The notes: generated from the letters alone by a model not told the origin. A DNA stretch of 64,000 bases from CAYXDO01 sp964463485 (GCA_964463485.1 CAYXDO010000026.1:24518-88517); one strand, 5' to 3'; numbered from the stretch's first letter, positions 51,997-60,519 are shown. Program-made: numbers and translations.

Positions 51997-52007
51997 TTGC
52001 ACCGCAA
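51997..52007 (+). promoter_or_regulatory. Candidate PhaR operator TTGC-ACC-GCAA
   Basis: Perfect 4-bp inverted repeat with 3-bp centre, 9 nt upstream of the phasin -35 box. PhaR in other bacteria binds TGC-rich inverted sites at phasin promoters, so location and sequence both fit. Confidence 0.6.
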
Positions 52008-52016
52008 CATTTTTCC

Positions 52017-52045
52017 TTGACGACGTCGAATCGGCGCTTTAGGGT
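52017..52045 (+). promoter_or_regulatory. Sigma70-type promoter of the phasin-phaC operon
   Basis: TTGACG (52017-52022), 17-nt spacer, TAGGGT (52040-52045), 50 nt before the phasin ATG. It resembles the HU promoter (TTGACA, 17 nt, TAGCGT). Confidence 0.6.
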
Positions 52046-52095
52046 CCGAGCATCGAAAACGGAGCGAGTGAGCTCCGGACGAAACGAGGAAAAAA

Positions 52096-52344
52096 ATGGA
52101 AGACAAGAACGAGACCCTCAAGAACTTCCCCTTCACCTTCGACGCCGCCCCGACGCTCGATCGCGTCAACGCTGCGCTCGACGAGATGCACAAGGCTCAG
52201 GACATGCAGCGCAAGCAGGCCGAGGCCGCGATCGACGAGTGGGCCCGCCTCACGAAGGCCACCCTCACCTACGGCGGCCAGCTCTTCGAGGCTTGGGAGA
52301 AGCAGGTGCGCGAGACCACGAAGCGGTTCGGAGGCCAGAGCTGA
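52096..52344 (+). CDS. Small phasin-like granule protein
   Basis: 82 aa with GAGGA before the ATG. Amphipathic helical protein (NAALDEMHKAQDMQRKQAEA, ATLTYGGQLFEAWEKQVRE) with phasin-type composition. Phasins coat PHA granules and control their size. It sits directly between phaR and phaC and its stop shares a base with the phaC start, making the assignment firm by context; similarity alone is modest because phasins diverge fast. Confidence 0.8.
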   Translation: MEDKNETLKNFPFTFDAAPTLDRVNAALDEMHKAQDMQRKQAEAAIDEWARLTKATLTYGGQLFEAWEKQVRETTKRFGGQS

Positions 52345-53363
52345 TGAAGGCCGAAGTTGCGCCTACCCGAAGAGACGTCGTGGCGAGCTTCGGCACGGCG
52401 CAACTCCTCCGCTTCATTGGCCCTAGGTGGAGCGAAGGCACGAAACGGACCCCCCTGTTGCTCGTGCCTTCGCTCATCAACCGCTGGTACGTGCTCGACC
52501 TGCGCAAAGGAGCGAGCTTGGTGGCGGCAATGGTCCCGGACCGGGACGTGTTCTGTCTCGATTTCGGGGCCCCCGAGGACGAAGACCGGTACACGTCGTT
52601 CGACGTGGTGATGGCAAGGCTTCGCCACGCCGTGCGAACGGTCCTCCGAGAGACGCAGAGCAACAAGCTCGCGCTGCTCGGGTACTGCATGGGTGGCACG
52701 CTCACCGCGATCCACACGTCGATGTACCCGGAGACGGTCGCTGGGTTGGTGAATCTGGCCGGTCCGATCGACTTTTCGGAGGGTGGGATCCTCCGGCACA
52801 TGGTGGACGAGCGGTGGTTCGACGCCGCCGCCATCACCCTGACCGGAAACATCTCCCCGCGCACGATGCAGAGCGGTTTTGTTGCGATGCAGCCAACGGT
52901 CCAGGTCTCGAAATGGATCAACCTGTTGGCCCGCGGGCACTCGAAGGAAGATCGAGAGTCGTTCGCCGCGCTCGACGCCTGGGCCAGCGACAACGTGGCG
53001 TTCCCCGGAGCAGCCTACGTGACGTACATCGAGGAGCTGTATCAGGACAACGCGCTGGCCAAAGGTGAGTTCCACGTGGCCGGACGGCGGGTTGATTTGG
53101 GCCGGATCACCTGCCCGGTGATGACGATCGTCGCGTCGCGCGACGCGATCTGCCCGCCGAAAGCGGCCACCGCGCTGAACGCCAAAGTCGCCTCGGACGA
53201 CACGACGGTCCTCGAGATCCCGGGGGGTCACGTGGGCGCGGTGGTCGGAAAAAAGGCCAGCGAGAAGCTGTACCCTGCCCTGGCCAAGTGGCTCGCGGAG
53301 AAGACGGACTCACAAATCCGCCGCGCCACCCCGCCCTCCGTCGAGCAATTCGCCGTCCCCTGA
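52344..53363 (+). CDS. phaC: Polyhydroxyalkanoate synthase, class III-type PhaC
   Basis: 339 aa, the length of class III PhaC, which works with PhaE. The lipase-box Cys nucleophile is in LLGYCMGGTL (C115); the acid is in VASRDAICPP and the catalytic His in GGHVGAVVG. It polymerises (R)-3-hydroxyacyl-CoA into granules. The ATG shares a base with the phasin stop (TGATG). The partner could be the small coiled-coil protein at 46.6-46.9 kb; no other PhaE-like gene is seen here. Confidence 0.93.
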   Translation: MKAEVAPTRRDVVASFGTAQLLRFIGPRWSEGTKRTPLLLVPSLINRWYVLDLRKGASLVAAMVPDRDVFCLDFGAPEDEDRYTSFDVVMARLRHAVRTVLRETQSNKLALLGYCMGGTLTAIHTSMYPETVAGLVNLAGPIDFSEGGILRHMVDERWFDAAAITLTGNISPRTMQSGFVAMQPTVQVSKWINLLARGHSKEDRESFAALDAWASDNVAFPGAAYVTYIEELYQDNALAKGEFHVAGRRVDLGRITCPVMTIVASRDAICPPKAATALNAKVASDDTTVLEIPGGHVGAVVGKKASEKLYPALAKWLAEKTDSQIRRATPPSVEQFAVP

Positions 53364-53406
53364 TTTCGGCTGAGTACGCGTCCCTGATTTCGACTAATAC
53401 GCGTCC
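53360..53406. repeat. ~24-bp direct repeat at the phaC 3' end
   Basis: Two adjacent imperfect copies, ctgatttcggctgagtacgc and ctgatttcgactaatacgcg at their starts. The first copy includes the phaC stop codon. Confidence 0.7.
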
Positions 53407-53418
53407 CAGAAGTTCGTG

Positions 53419-53523
53419 ACCACCACAGAGGACACCGACGGAAGACACCGAGAGCACGGAGAATTGCTCCCTTCGCCCTCTGTGTCCTCCGTGGGCCTCG
53501 CTCTGTGCTCTTTGTGGTTTCTC
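53419..53523. repeat. Long imperfect inverted repeat after phaC
   Basis: The left arm (accaccacagaggacaccga) pairs imperfectly with the right arm whose reverse complement reads gaaaccacaaagagcacaga; inner arms also pair. The whole could fold into a ~100-nt hairpin and may end phaC transcription or be a dispersed repeat. It lacks a T-run. Confidence 0.5.
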
Positions 53524-53649
53524 TAGAGGCCACTCGCTTGCGGGGTCCCGTACCTAGTACAGGTCATCGCAACGCAGCAGCTCCGCAGGCTCGGTGCTCA
53601 CGTTTCACGTCCAAGTATTGCCAAGGCAGCTCGTGCCGCCGTCCCGCCC

Positions 53650-53946
53650 TCATGACTTTTCTCGGCCGCAAATCTCCGCCAAGCGCTCCCGAGTGAGATC
53701 CTCCAGAAAAGCCAAGACGTCGCGCTCGCAGTCCTCGCGGGACACGGCGTAGCGCGCCACCAGACGATCGCACACGTCTTTGATGGTTCGCGGCTCGGCG
53801 ATCAGGGTCCAGATCTGGCTGCCGACCGGATCGAGGGAGTAGTAATGGCCTTTCTCGATGCTCAACAGGGCGAGCTCGCCGCCGAGGTCCGCGGTGACGC
53901 TGTTGACGCCTTGCTTCACGGTCGTGCTGAGATCGATGTCGCCCAT
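53650..53946 (-). CDS. PqqD-family peptide-binding protein (lasso B1-like)
   Basis: 98 aa. The RRE/PqqD fold is visible: VNSVTADLGGELALLSIEKG, HYYSLDPVGSQIWTLI, RTIKDVCDRLVARYAVSREDCERDV. Such domains bind leader peptides of ribosomally made natural products and deliver them to modifying enzymes. Divergent by 88 bp from a B2-like protease. No precursor peptide or cyclase gene is seen nearby. Confidence 0.88.
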   Translation of the reverse strand: MGDIDLSTTVKQGVNSVTADLGGELALLSIEKGHYYSLDPVGSQIWTLIAEPRTIKDVCDRLVARYAVSREDCERDVLAFLEDLTRERLAEICGREKS

Positions 53947-53957
53947 GGCTCTTCTTT

Positions 53958-53986
53958 TTCGTAAGCGGCGCCGGTCGGGCTGTCAA
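53958..53986 (-). promoter_or_regulatory. Sigma70-type promoter of the PqqD gene
   Basis: On the minus strand: TTGACA (53986-53981), 17-nt spacer, TACGAA (53963-53958). Only 11 nt lie between the -10 and the ATG, so the leader would be very short. Confidence 0.55.
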
Positions 53987-54034
53987 CGCGGCGTGTCCTT
54001 GCTGGCGCTCCGCGAGCTGAGCTAGACCCTCGAC

Positions 54035-54466
54035 ATGCGGCTTTCGCGAATCGTCCGGCGCTCCAGAAGGGAGGTCTGCGCCCTCGCCGAGGCCTCCGTC
54101 GCCCTGACGATGTCGAGGGCCCTCGTGGAGCTTCCGTTTTCCTGGATCCGGCCCCTCTTCGGCGTAGCCGGCCGCGAGACCGAGCACGAGCCTCGGGACG
54201 CCGAGGACCGCGCGCGTGCGCTGGAAGTCGGACGAGCGATCGCAGCGGCGGCCAGATACGTGCCCGCCAGCCCCACCTGCCTTCCCCAGTCCTTGGCCGG
54301 CCGCCTCATGCTCAAGCGACGCCACGTTCCGACGACCACTTACCTCGGCGTCAAGAAGAACGCCGAGGGTGGGATCGAGGCCCATGCTTGGTTGCGTGCC
54401 TACGACGTCATCGTCACGGGTGAGTCGGTGCGCACGGAGTACACTTCGATCGCGCGCTTCGCTTGA
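54035..54466 (+). CDS. Lasso-peptide B2-like cysteine protease
   Basis: 143 aa of the microcin J25-processing (B2) transglutaminase-like family. The catalytic Cys is in SPTCLPQSLAGRLML, the His in GIEAHAWLRAYD, followed by the Asp of the triad in or next to that stretch; YLGVKKN matches the family's GV strand. B2 enzymes cut the leader from RiPP precursors bound by B1. Here only the B1-like PqqD partner is present. The next gene begins almost at its stop. Confidence 0.87.
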   Translation: MRLSRIVRRSRREVCALAEASVALTMSRALVELPFSWIRPLFGVAGRETEHEPRDAEDRARALEVGRAIAAAARYVPASPTCLPQSLAGRLMLKRRHVPTTTYLGVKKNAEGGIEAHAWLRAYDVIVTGESVRTEYTSIARFA

Positions 54467-54483
54467 GCACCAAAGGGATGACG

Positions 54484-55827
54484 ATGAGATCGATGAAGAC
54501 GCTGGCCGGGATGCTTCTCTTGGTTGCGTGCACCACCGAAGCCCCGCCGCCGGAGACGATCAAGGAGACCATCCAACCGCCGTTCGAGCTCGTCTTGCTC
54601 GACCTGGCCACGAGCCTTCCGGACGCCCGTCGCCGAGTCGACGTAGGGGTCGAGCTCGCGCTGGCGCACTCCGAGCTCGGTTCGGTGCCACGTTCGAGCG
54701 AGCTTCTGGCGAGCACCGCCTCGATCGCTCGCGGCATGACTTCGGGGGAAGATCGGGAGGCCGCGCTGCTTCGCGTCGCCGCAGCGCACGAGCGCCTTCA
54801 TGACCTCGAACGATCCGCCAGCGTACTCAGCACGCTGCCGATCACCGAGCGGACCGCCGAGGCGTCCGCACAGCTCGCCTACGCGCTGACTCGCAGCGGC
54901 AAGGAGCAACGCGCGCAGGCCCTCGTCGCGAGCCTCGGCCGCACCCGCTACGGCGACATGGCCAGGGCGCAGGTCGTGCGCGCGTGGGCGGAGCTCGGTC
55001 GCGTGAAAGAAGCGCTCGACGCCTCCAAGGCGATGGGCGCGGCGCCCACGCGCAACATCGCACTCCTAGCAGTGGCCGAAGCCCACGCGCGCGCCGGCCG
55101 GCTCAAAGACGCCCAAAAGGCCGCGGAATGGATGGACGCGGGGATCGAACGAAGCCAGGCCTACGCCGCGGCGACGCTGGCCGCGTATCGGATCGGCAAC
55201 GTCGAGCTCGCCAGCCGCCTCCGCGATCGCATCGAGTCTGCGCTCTTGAGAGCGACCACCCTGGCCAACATGGCCGAGCTCGCCGACGCCAAGAAGAATG
55301 CGAGCGCGGCGAGGTCCTTCCTCGATCGAGCGATCAAGGAGGCCGAGGGCGCCACGAATCAAGCCATGGTCGACGCCGCGCTCGAAGCCGTCGCCATGAC
55401 CTACGCGGATTTGGATCGATTCGAGCGAGCCAAAGAAATCGCAACGAGAACCAAAAATCCGGAGGTCGTCACCAAGGTGCTCGCCCGCGCGATGGCGAGA
55501 GCCGCGGAGACCGGTCGCGTGGAGGAAGCGCGCGCGCTGATCTCGAAGCTCAAGACCGGACCTGTCTGGGCGGCGCAGGGCCTGGACCCGCTCGCGGTCG
55601 CGCTCGCCAAACAGGGACGAATCGACGAGGCGCTCGAGACGGCTCGAGAGATCGTCCATTTGGAATTGAGAATCCCGCCCCTGGCACGAATCGCGGTGCT
55701 GGCATGCGGACGCTGCAAGACCGCGGGCGACGCAGGCGTGTGCCGCGAAGGCTTCGGAGCGGAGTGTGCGCACGCGCTACCCGCGTGGGTCGAAGCGATC
55801 GGGAAGGCACTCGACGACGGGATCTAG
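54484..55827 (+). CDS. TPR-like repeat lipoprotein
   Basis: 447 aa from ATG 54484, set by AAGGG 6 nt upstream; TTG 54463 and ATG 54478 are alternatives. The lipobox is LLLVAC. Almost the whole protein is helical repeats of ~35 residues with TPR features (LLRVAAAHERLHDLERSASVL, AQLAYALTRSGKEQRAQALV, ALLAVAEAHARAGRLKDAQK). A Cys cluster (CGRCKTAGDAGVC) lies near the end. Probably an assembly or scaffold protein at the membrane; a link to the B1/B2 pair is possible but unproven. Confidence 0.82.
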   Translation: MRSMKTLAGMLLLVACTTEAPPPETIKETIQPPFELVLLDLATSLPDARRRVDVGVELALAHSELGSVPRSSELLASTASIARGMTSGEDREAALLRVAAAHERLHDLERSASVLSTLPITERTAEASAQLAYALTRSGKEQRAQALVASLGRTRYGDMARAQVVRAWAELGRVKEALDASKAMGAAPTRNIALLAVAEAHARAGRLKDAQKAAEWMDAGIERSQAYAAATLAAYRIGNVELASRLRDRIESALLRATTLANMAELADAKKNASAARSFLDRAIKEAEGATNQAMVDAALEAVAMTYADLDRFERAKEIATRTKNPEVVTKVLARAMARAAETGRVEEARALISKLKTGPVWAAQGLDPLAVALAKQGRIDEALETAREIVHLELRIPPLARIAVLACGRCKTAGDAGVCREGFGAECAHALPAWVEAIGKALDDGI

Positions 55828-55889
55828 CTAGCCAGCTAGGAAGCAGGTCGCAAGAAAGCCGAGCTGGGATCGAAGATGCGGGAGCCAGC

Positions 55890-57329
55890 TCAGCGCTCGA
55901 GCTTGATGTCGGACGGACCCGAAGGCTTGGCTTTGGCGGGTTCGGGGTCGTGCGGCTTCGGCTTGGCGGCCGGACGCGGTCGCGGCTTGGGGTCCCTGGC
56001 CTTGGCCGGCTCAGTCGCTTCGGCCGCTTCGGGCTGCGGGGGCTCGACCGGCTTGGCAAGCTCAGTCTCCGCAGGCTTCGCAGGCTCGACTGGCTTGGGG
56101 GTCACTTGCACCGGCCTTTGCGGCAACGGCGAGGCTTGGGGCGTCGAAGCCGATCCAGCAGGATCCGTGGGCGTGGACCTCCCGAGCACGAACGCCGCGC
56201 CGACGAGAATCGCCGCCGCCAACACGACCGCCACGACGGTCTTCGGATTGGAGGCCGACGATGGAAGCGCCTGAAGCTCCGCGAGCGGCATAGGCGTCGA
56301 GGGGATCGAATCGGGGCTCATCTCGTTGACCTGCCGCCATCCCGACTCCGACAGCATCCGCGCTTTGGGAGGCGCAGACTCGTCCTCGAAGCCCATGGCT
56401 CGAGCCTCCGCAGGGTCGAAGCTCGGCGCCACCGTAGCGCGGTAGGCCTCCTTCAACCCGGCGATCACCGCCTTCGCATCGCTAGGACGATTCGCGGGGT
56501 CCTTCTCGAGGCAGCCGAGAATCACTCGCTCGAGGGCGGGCGGACAGTTCCGTCCGTAGCCCACGGAAGCAAACGGCGGCGGCGGGTCTTTGAGGTGCTT
56601 GCGGATGATCTCGGCGGTGGTCGCGCCTTCGTACGGCAACGCGCCGGTCACCATCGAATAGAGGAGCACGCCGACCGCGTAGATATCGGCGCGCGCATCG
56701 ATCGGGTCGCCACAGATTTGTTCGGGCGACATGTACTTCGGAGAGCCCAGCAGCACCTCGCTCCCCGTGATTTCACCGCGCTGGGTCGGATCTCGAGAGG
56801 CCTGAAATTTCGCGAGCCCGAAGTCGACCACCTTCACGTGATCTCGTTCGCTCTCCTCGGAGCCTCCGTTGACGATCAGCACGTTCGAGAGCTTCAAGTC
56901 GCGGTGAATCAGGCCAGCGGCGTGAGCTTCTCGGAGCCCGCGGCACATCTGGACGCCGAGGTGGGCGATTCGTGGAAAATCGAGCGGTCCTTCGTTGGCG
57001 ATGAGCTCGGCGAGCGTCTTGCCTTCCAAGAACTCCATCGCGATGTAGAGCTGGCCGTCATCGGTTTGGCCGTGGTCGTAGATCGTGACGACATTGACGT
57101 GGTTGAGGCGGGCCAACGCGGTGGCTTCGCGTTCGAAGCGCTTGACGAGCTCTTCCCAGCCTTGTCCGGCGTGCCGGTTGATCAGTTTGATCGCGACTTT
57201 CCGCTGCAGCTTGACCTGAACGGCGTCCCAAATTTCGCCCATGCCCCCCCGAGCGATGACGCGATTGAGCTGATAACGACCCGCGAGCAAGTTCGGCTGA
57301 GCTTCCTCCGTCAATTGTTCCCCGCTCAT
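55890..57329 (-). CDS. Transmembrane Ser/Thr protein kinase (PknB-type)
   Basis: 479 aa. Kinase domain ~18-290: glycine loop IARGGMGEIWDA, ATP Lys in VAIKLINRH, catalytic loop LIHRDLKLSNVL, DFG in VVDFGLAK, and SPEQICGDP. All catalytic residues are intact. A single membrane helix (VVAVVLAAAILVGAAFVLG) near 370 is followed by a Pro/Lys/Ala-rich outside tail of ~90 residues (KPVEPAKPAETE), with no PASTA domain. Signals received are unknown. Convergent with the TPR lipoprotein, divergent from the TonB receptor. Confidence 0.94.
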   Translation of the reverse strand: MSGEQLTEEAQPNLLAGRYQLNRVIARGGMGEIWDAVQVKLQRKVAIKLINRHAGQGWEELVKRFEREATALARLNHVNVVTIYDHGQTDDGQLYIAMEFLEGKTLAELIANEGPLDFPRIAHLGVQMCRGLREAHAAGLIHRDLKLSNVLIVNGGSEESERDHVKVVDFGLAKFQASRDPTQRGEITGSEVLLGSPKYMSPEQICGDPIDARADIYAVGVLLYSMVTGALPYEGATTAEIIRKHLKDPPPPFASVGYGRNCPPALERVILGCLEKDPANRPSDAKAVIAGLKEAYRATVAPSFDPAEARAMGFEDESAPPKARMLSESGWRQVNEMSPDSIPSTPMPLAELQALPSSASNPKTVVAVVLAAAILVGAAFVLGRSTPTDPAGSASTPQASPLPQRPVQVTPKPVEPAKPAETELAKPVEPPQPEAAEATEPAKARDPKPRPRPAAKPKPHDPEPAKAKPSGPSDIKLER

Positions 57330-57464
57330 CTTGGCCCATCCTCCGAGTGCCCGCAGTTAGACACCCATGTCGGTCGGAGTTCGCAACATTGTGGTGCCCT
57401 CGGTGAGATTTCGCCACCGAATCTAGCGCGTTAGAGCGCCGGGTTGTATGGCGTACAGGTGTTC

Positions 57465-60400
57465 ATGTCCCGAGCCCTATGTCTATCGGCTATCTGTGGC
57501 CTGGCCACCACGCTTTGGACCGTTGATGGGTGGGCTGATGGCGTCGCCGACGAAGCCGAGCTCCACTTTCAGTTGGCCGCCGACCGATACCAAAAAGACG
57601 ACTTCCTGGGCGCGCTCGAGCACTTTTTGGCGTCCAACCGGCTCGTCCCGAACCGCAACGTGATGTTCAACATCGCCCGCACGCTCGAGCGATTGGGCCG
57701 CTTTCCGGACGCCTACCGCTACTACGTGGACGCGCGCCAAGGGGAGACCAAGGAAGAAGTGATCGGGCGCCTCGACGAGGCGCTCGCTCGGATCGCGCCC
57801 AACGTCGCCGTGCTCGACGTGGTCACCGTTCCCCAAGGGGCGACGATCTTCGTGAATCGAACGGACCTCGGCTCGGTGGGATCGAGCCCGCGACCCCTCG
57901 GATTCTCTCCGGGAACCTACAAGGTCATCGTGCAGCTCGCCGGTCACGAAACCGCGGAGCTCGACGTGCCGAACGCCGCGGCCGGGAGCCGCACCCCGAT
58001 TCGATTGGTGCTCAAACGAATTGTGGGAACCGCGGACGTGGAAGGAGAAGTCGGCATTTCGGTGAGGGTCGACGACGAGACGGGGGCGGTGGCCTGCACC
58101 ACGCCCTGCAAGCTCGAGCTGGCCCCGGGTCCTCATGTTCTTTACTTCACCAAGGAGGGCTTCGCTGCTCAGCCGAGGCAGGTGAACATCGCGGCCAAGG
58201 AGACGACGCCCGTTCGAGCCGCGATGATGGCTTTGACCGGATCCCTGGTCGTGAGCGCGGACGAAACCGACGCGCTCGTGGAAGTTGATGGCAAGCCGGT
58301 CGGATTCACGCCAGCGGTCGTTCCCGAAGTTGCGCTCGGCCTTCGTCGCGTGCGGGTGTCGCTTCGCGGCTACGTGCCGGTCGAACGTGAGATCGAGATC
58401 AAACACAACCAGCAGGCCGACCTTCGAGACGTCCGCCTGACGCCCATTCGCGAGGTGGCGGCTGCGTCGCGTGCGGTCGAGCAAGTCGAGGACGCGCCCG
58501 CGTCCGTCACGATCATTTCGAGACAGGAGCTGGATGCGTTCCAGTATCCGACGATCCTGGAATCGCTTCGGGGCGTCCGCGGGATGGCGCTGACGACCGA
58601 CAGCATCTACGCGAACGCTGCGGTGCGCGGCCTTGGGCAGCCGAACGACTACAACAACCGTCTGCTGGTGCTCGGTGATGGCGCTGTGCTCAACGAGAAC
58701 ATTCTCTATCAACCGTTCATCAGCTTCGACGGGCGCGTCGATTTAGGTGATGTGGAGCGAATCGAGATCGTTCGCGGTCCCGGTTCGGTCCTTTACGGAA
58801 CCGGTGCAGTCTCCGGCGTAGTCAATCTCGTGGCCGAGCCGCGCGACCTCCCGAGCGCGGCGGAGTTCGGCGTCTCGACGTTCGGTCATGTCGGACGAGG
58901 ACGCGGCGAGCTGAGTCTGAAGCTCGGCGAAGAGGGCGGCTTGGCCGCGAGCCTCTCTGCGGCGTCCTCGGACGGTTATGACGCGGTGCTGATGTTCGAC
59001 GCCGACGGAGACGGACGAGACGATCGGAATGTCGCGCATGGCGTCGAGACCTTGCGGGCCTGGACGACATCGGGTCGCGTCTGGTGGAAGTCGGTCACGG
59101 CTCAGTGGTTCTTCACGTCGCGCGAAACGAAGATCCCCACCGGCTCGTTCTCCACCATCTTCGACCGCCTCGAGAACGAGTACGTCGATCAGCGACTCCT
59201 GGTCGAGCTGCGATTCGAACCGAAGCTCTCGGAGGAGGTCCAGCTTTTCACGCGCGCCTACGCCAACCACGGCTACTTCCACCTGGACTACATCTTCGAT
59301 GCGCCGGTGGACCAGGTGACCGACACGGGTACGGTAACCGTTCCTTTCGAGCAGCCTTACTTCGAGAGCTACTACGGAACCTGGGTGGGCGCGGAGGCTC
59401 GCGCGGTCTTCACACCGAGCTCCGCGCTGCGTTTGTCGGTCGGAGCGGAAGTGACGCACCACCCCACCGTCGAGATGTCGGTGGGTCAGACCGAGTTCGA
59501 TGGATCGACGACGAACGTGTTGTCGGTCGACGCGCCGTACAGCGTGCTCGCAGGCTACGCCGTCTTGGACTGGAGCGTGGCGGAGTGGCTCAAGATCTCC
59601 GCCGGTCTACGCGGCGACAGCTGGAATCTCACGCAGGAGCAGCTCGGCGCGACCGGCCTGTCTCTCGCCGAGGACTTCGTCTCGGTGAACCCAAGGCTCG
59701 CGTTCATCTTCAAGCCCTCGGACACCGATCGGATCAAGCTCATGGCTGGGCGCGCGTTCCGCGCTCCGAGCACCTACGAATACTTCTACTCCGATGGTGG
59801 CATCACTCAGGCCCCGAGCGATTGTTGTGGAACGACCCTCGAGCCCGAGTCCGTTCTCTCCGCGGAGCTCGAGTACTCGCGGCGATTCTTCGAAGACTGG
59901 GTCGGGCTGGCGTCCGTTCACGCGCTCGACGCGGAGAGGCTGATCGAAACCGTGCCCGTTCCGGAGCGGACGCGTGAGGTCAGGGGCTGGGGGGAGGCGG
60001 CCGCCTACTACCAGAACAGCGACTCCGCACAGGTCGTGCTCGGCGCGGACCTCGAGCTCCGTCGCGAGTTCCGAGGAGGCTGGATGTTCGCCGCGCAGTA
60101 TGGGTTCTTGGCGGCCAACTACGGCACGTCGCCCAACGAAGGCGAGCCGCTGACCCAGAGCAAGAAGGTCCCGAACGCACCGAATCACTACCTGTCGCTC
60201 CGCGGAATCGTCCCGCTCGTGGAGCGATCGCTGCAAGGCGCGCTCCGGCTCACCGTCGAAGCACCGCGCAGGGTCGATCTGGCCAACGACGACGAGACGG
60301 ACCTCGCGGTGATCGCCGACGCGGTCATCACGGGCTATTCGGCCGCGTACGGGGTCAAGGGATCCGTCGGCATCTACAACTTGTTCGACTGGCAATATTC

Positions 60401-60482
60401 GTTGCCCGCAAGCCCATTCCCGAGCCGAACGATGCCGCAGCTCGGCCGATCGTTTCTCTTCAGCGCGTCCTTGGCGCTCTAG
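57465..60482 (+). CDS. TonB-dependent receptor with N-terminal TPR and PEGA domains
   Basis: 1005 aa from ATG 57465; signal ends WTVDGWADG. Residues ~20-100 are TPR-like (QLAADRYQKDDFLGALEHF). Two to three PEGA-type beta domains follow (~110-310: VVTVPQGATIFVNRTDLG, VSADETDALVEVDGKPVGFTP). The plug starts near 335 (VEDAPASVTIISRQELDAF, RGVRGM, VERIEIVRGPGSVLYGTGA) and the barrel runs to the C-terminal Leu (LGRSFLFSASLAL). Likely imports a large ligand with sensing at the periplasmic domains. No siderophore gene nearby. Confidence 0.9.
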   Translation: MSRALCLSAICGLATTLWTVDGWADGVADEAELHFQLAADRYQKDDFLGALEHFLASNRLVPNRNVMFNIARTLERLGRFPDAYRYYVDARQGETKEEVIGRLDEALARIAPNVAVLDVVTVPQGATIFVNRTDLGSVGSSPRPLGFSPGTYKVIVQLAGHETAELDVPNAAAGSRTPIRLVLKRIVGTADVEGEVGISVRVDDETGAVACTTPCKLELAPGPHVLYFTKEGFAAQPRQVNIAAKETTPVRAAMMALTGSLVVSADETDALVEVDGKPVGFTPAVVPEVALGLRRVRVSLRGYVPVEREIEIKHNQQADLRDVRLTPIREVAAASRAVEQVEDAPASVTIISRQELDAFQYPTILESLRGVRGMALTTDSIYANAAVRGLGQPNDYNNRLLVLGDGAVLNENILYQPFISFDGRVDLGDVERIEIVRGPGSVLYGTGAVSGVVNLVAEPRDLPSAAEFGVSTFGHVGRGRGELSLKLGEEGGLAASLSAASSDGYDAVLMFDADGDGRDDRNVAHGVETLRAWTTSGRVWWKSVTAQWFFTSRETKIPTGSFSTIFDRLENEYVDQRLLVELRFEPKLSEEVQLFTRAYANHGYFHLDYIFDAPVDQVTDTGTVTVPFEQPYFESYYGTWVGAEARAVFTPSSALRLSVGAEVTHHPTVEMSVGQTEFDGSTTNVLSVDAPYSVLAGYAVLDWSVAEWLKISAGLRGDSWNLTQEQLGATGLSLAEDFVSVNPRLAFIFKPSDTDRIKLMAGRAFRAPSTYEYFYSDGGITQAPSDCCGTTLEPESVLSAELEYSRRFFEDWVGLASVHALDAERLIETVPVPERTREVRGWGEAAAYYQNSDSAQVVLGADLELRREFRGGWMFAAQYGFLAANYGTSPNEGEPLTQSKKVPNAPNHYLSLRGIVPLVERSLQGALRLTVEAPRRVDLANDDETDLAVIADAVITGYSAAYGVKGSVGIYNLFDWQYSLPASPFPSRTMPQLGRSFLFSASLAL

Positions 60483-60519
60483 GTTCGGGTCGAGGGGACG
60501 CAGCCACGACGGCCCAGCC

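Noticed and set aside
54984..57434. 816-codon plus-strand open frame
   Set aside because: Spans the TPR lipoprotein in another frame and the antisense strand of the Ser/Thr kinase; no domain, so a shadow.
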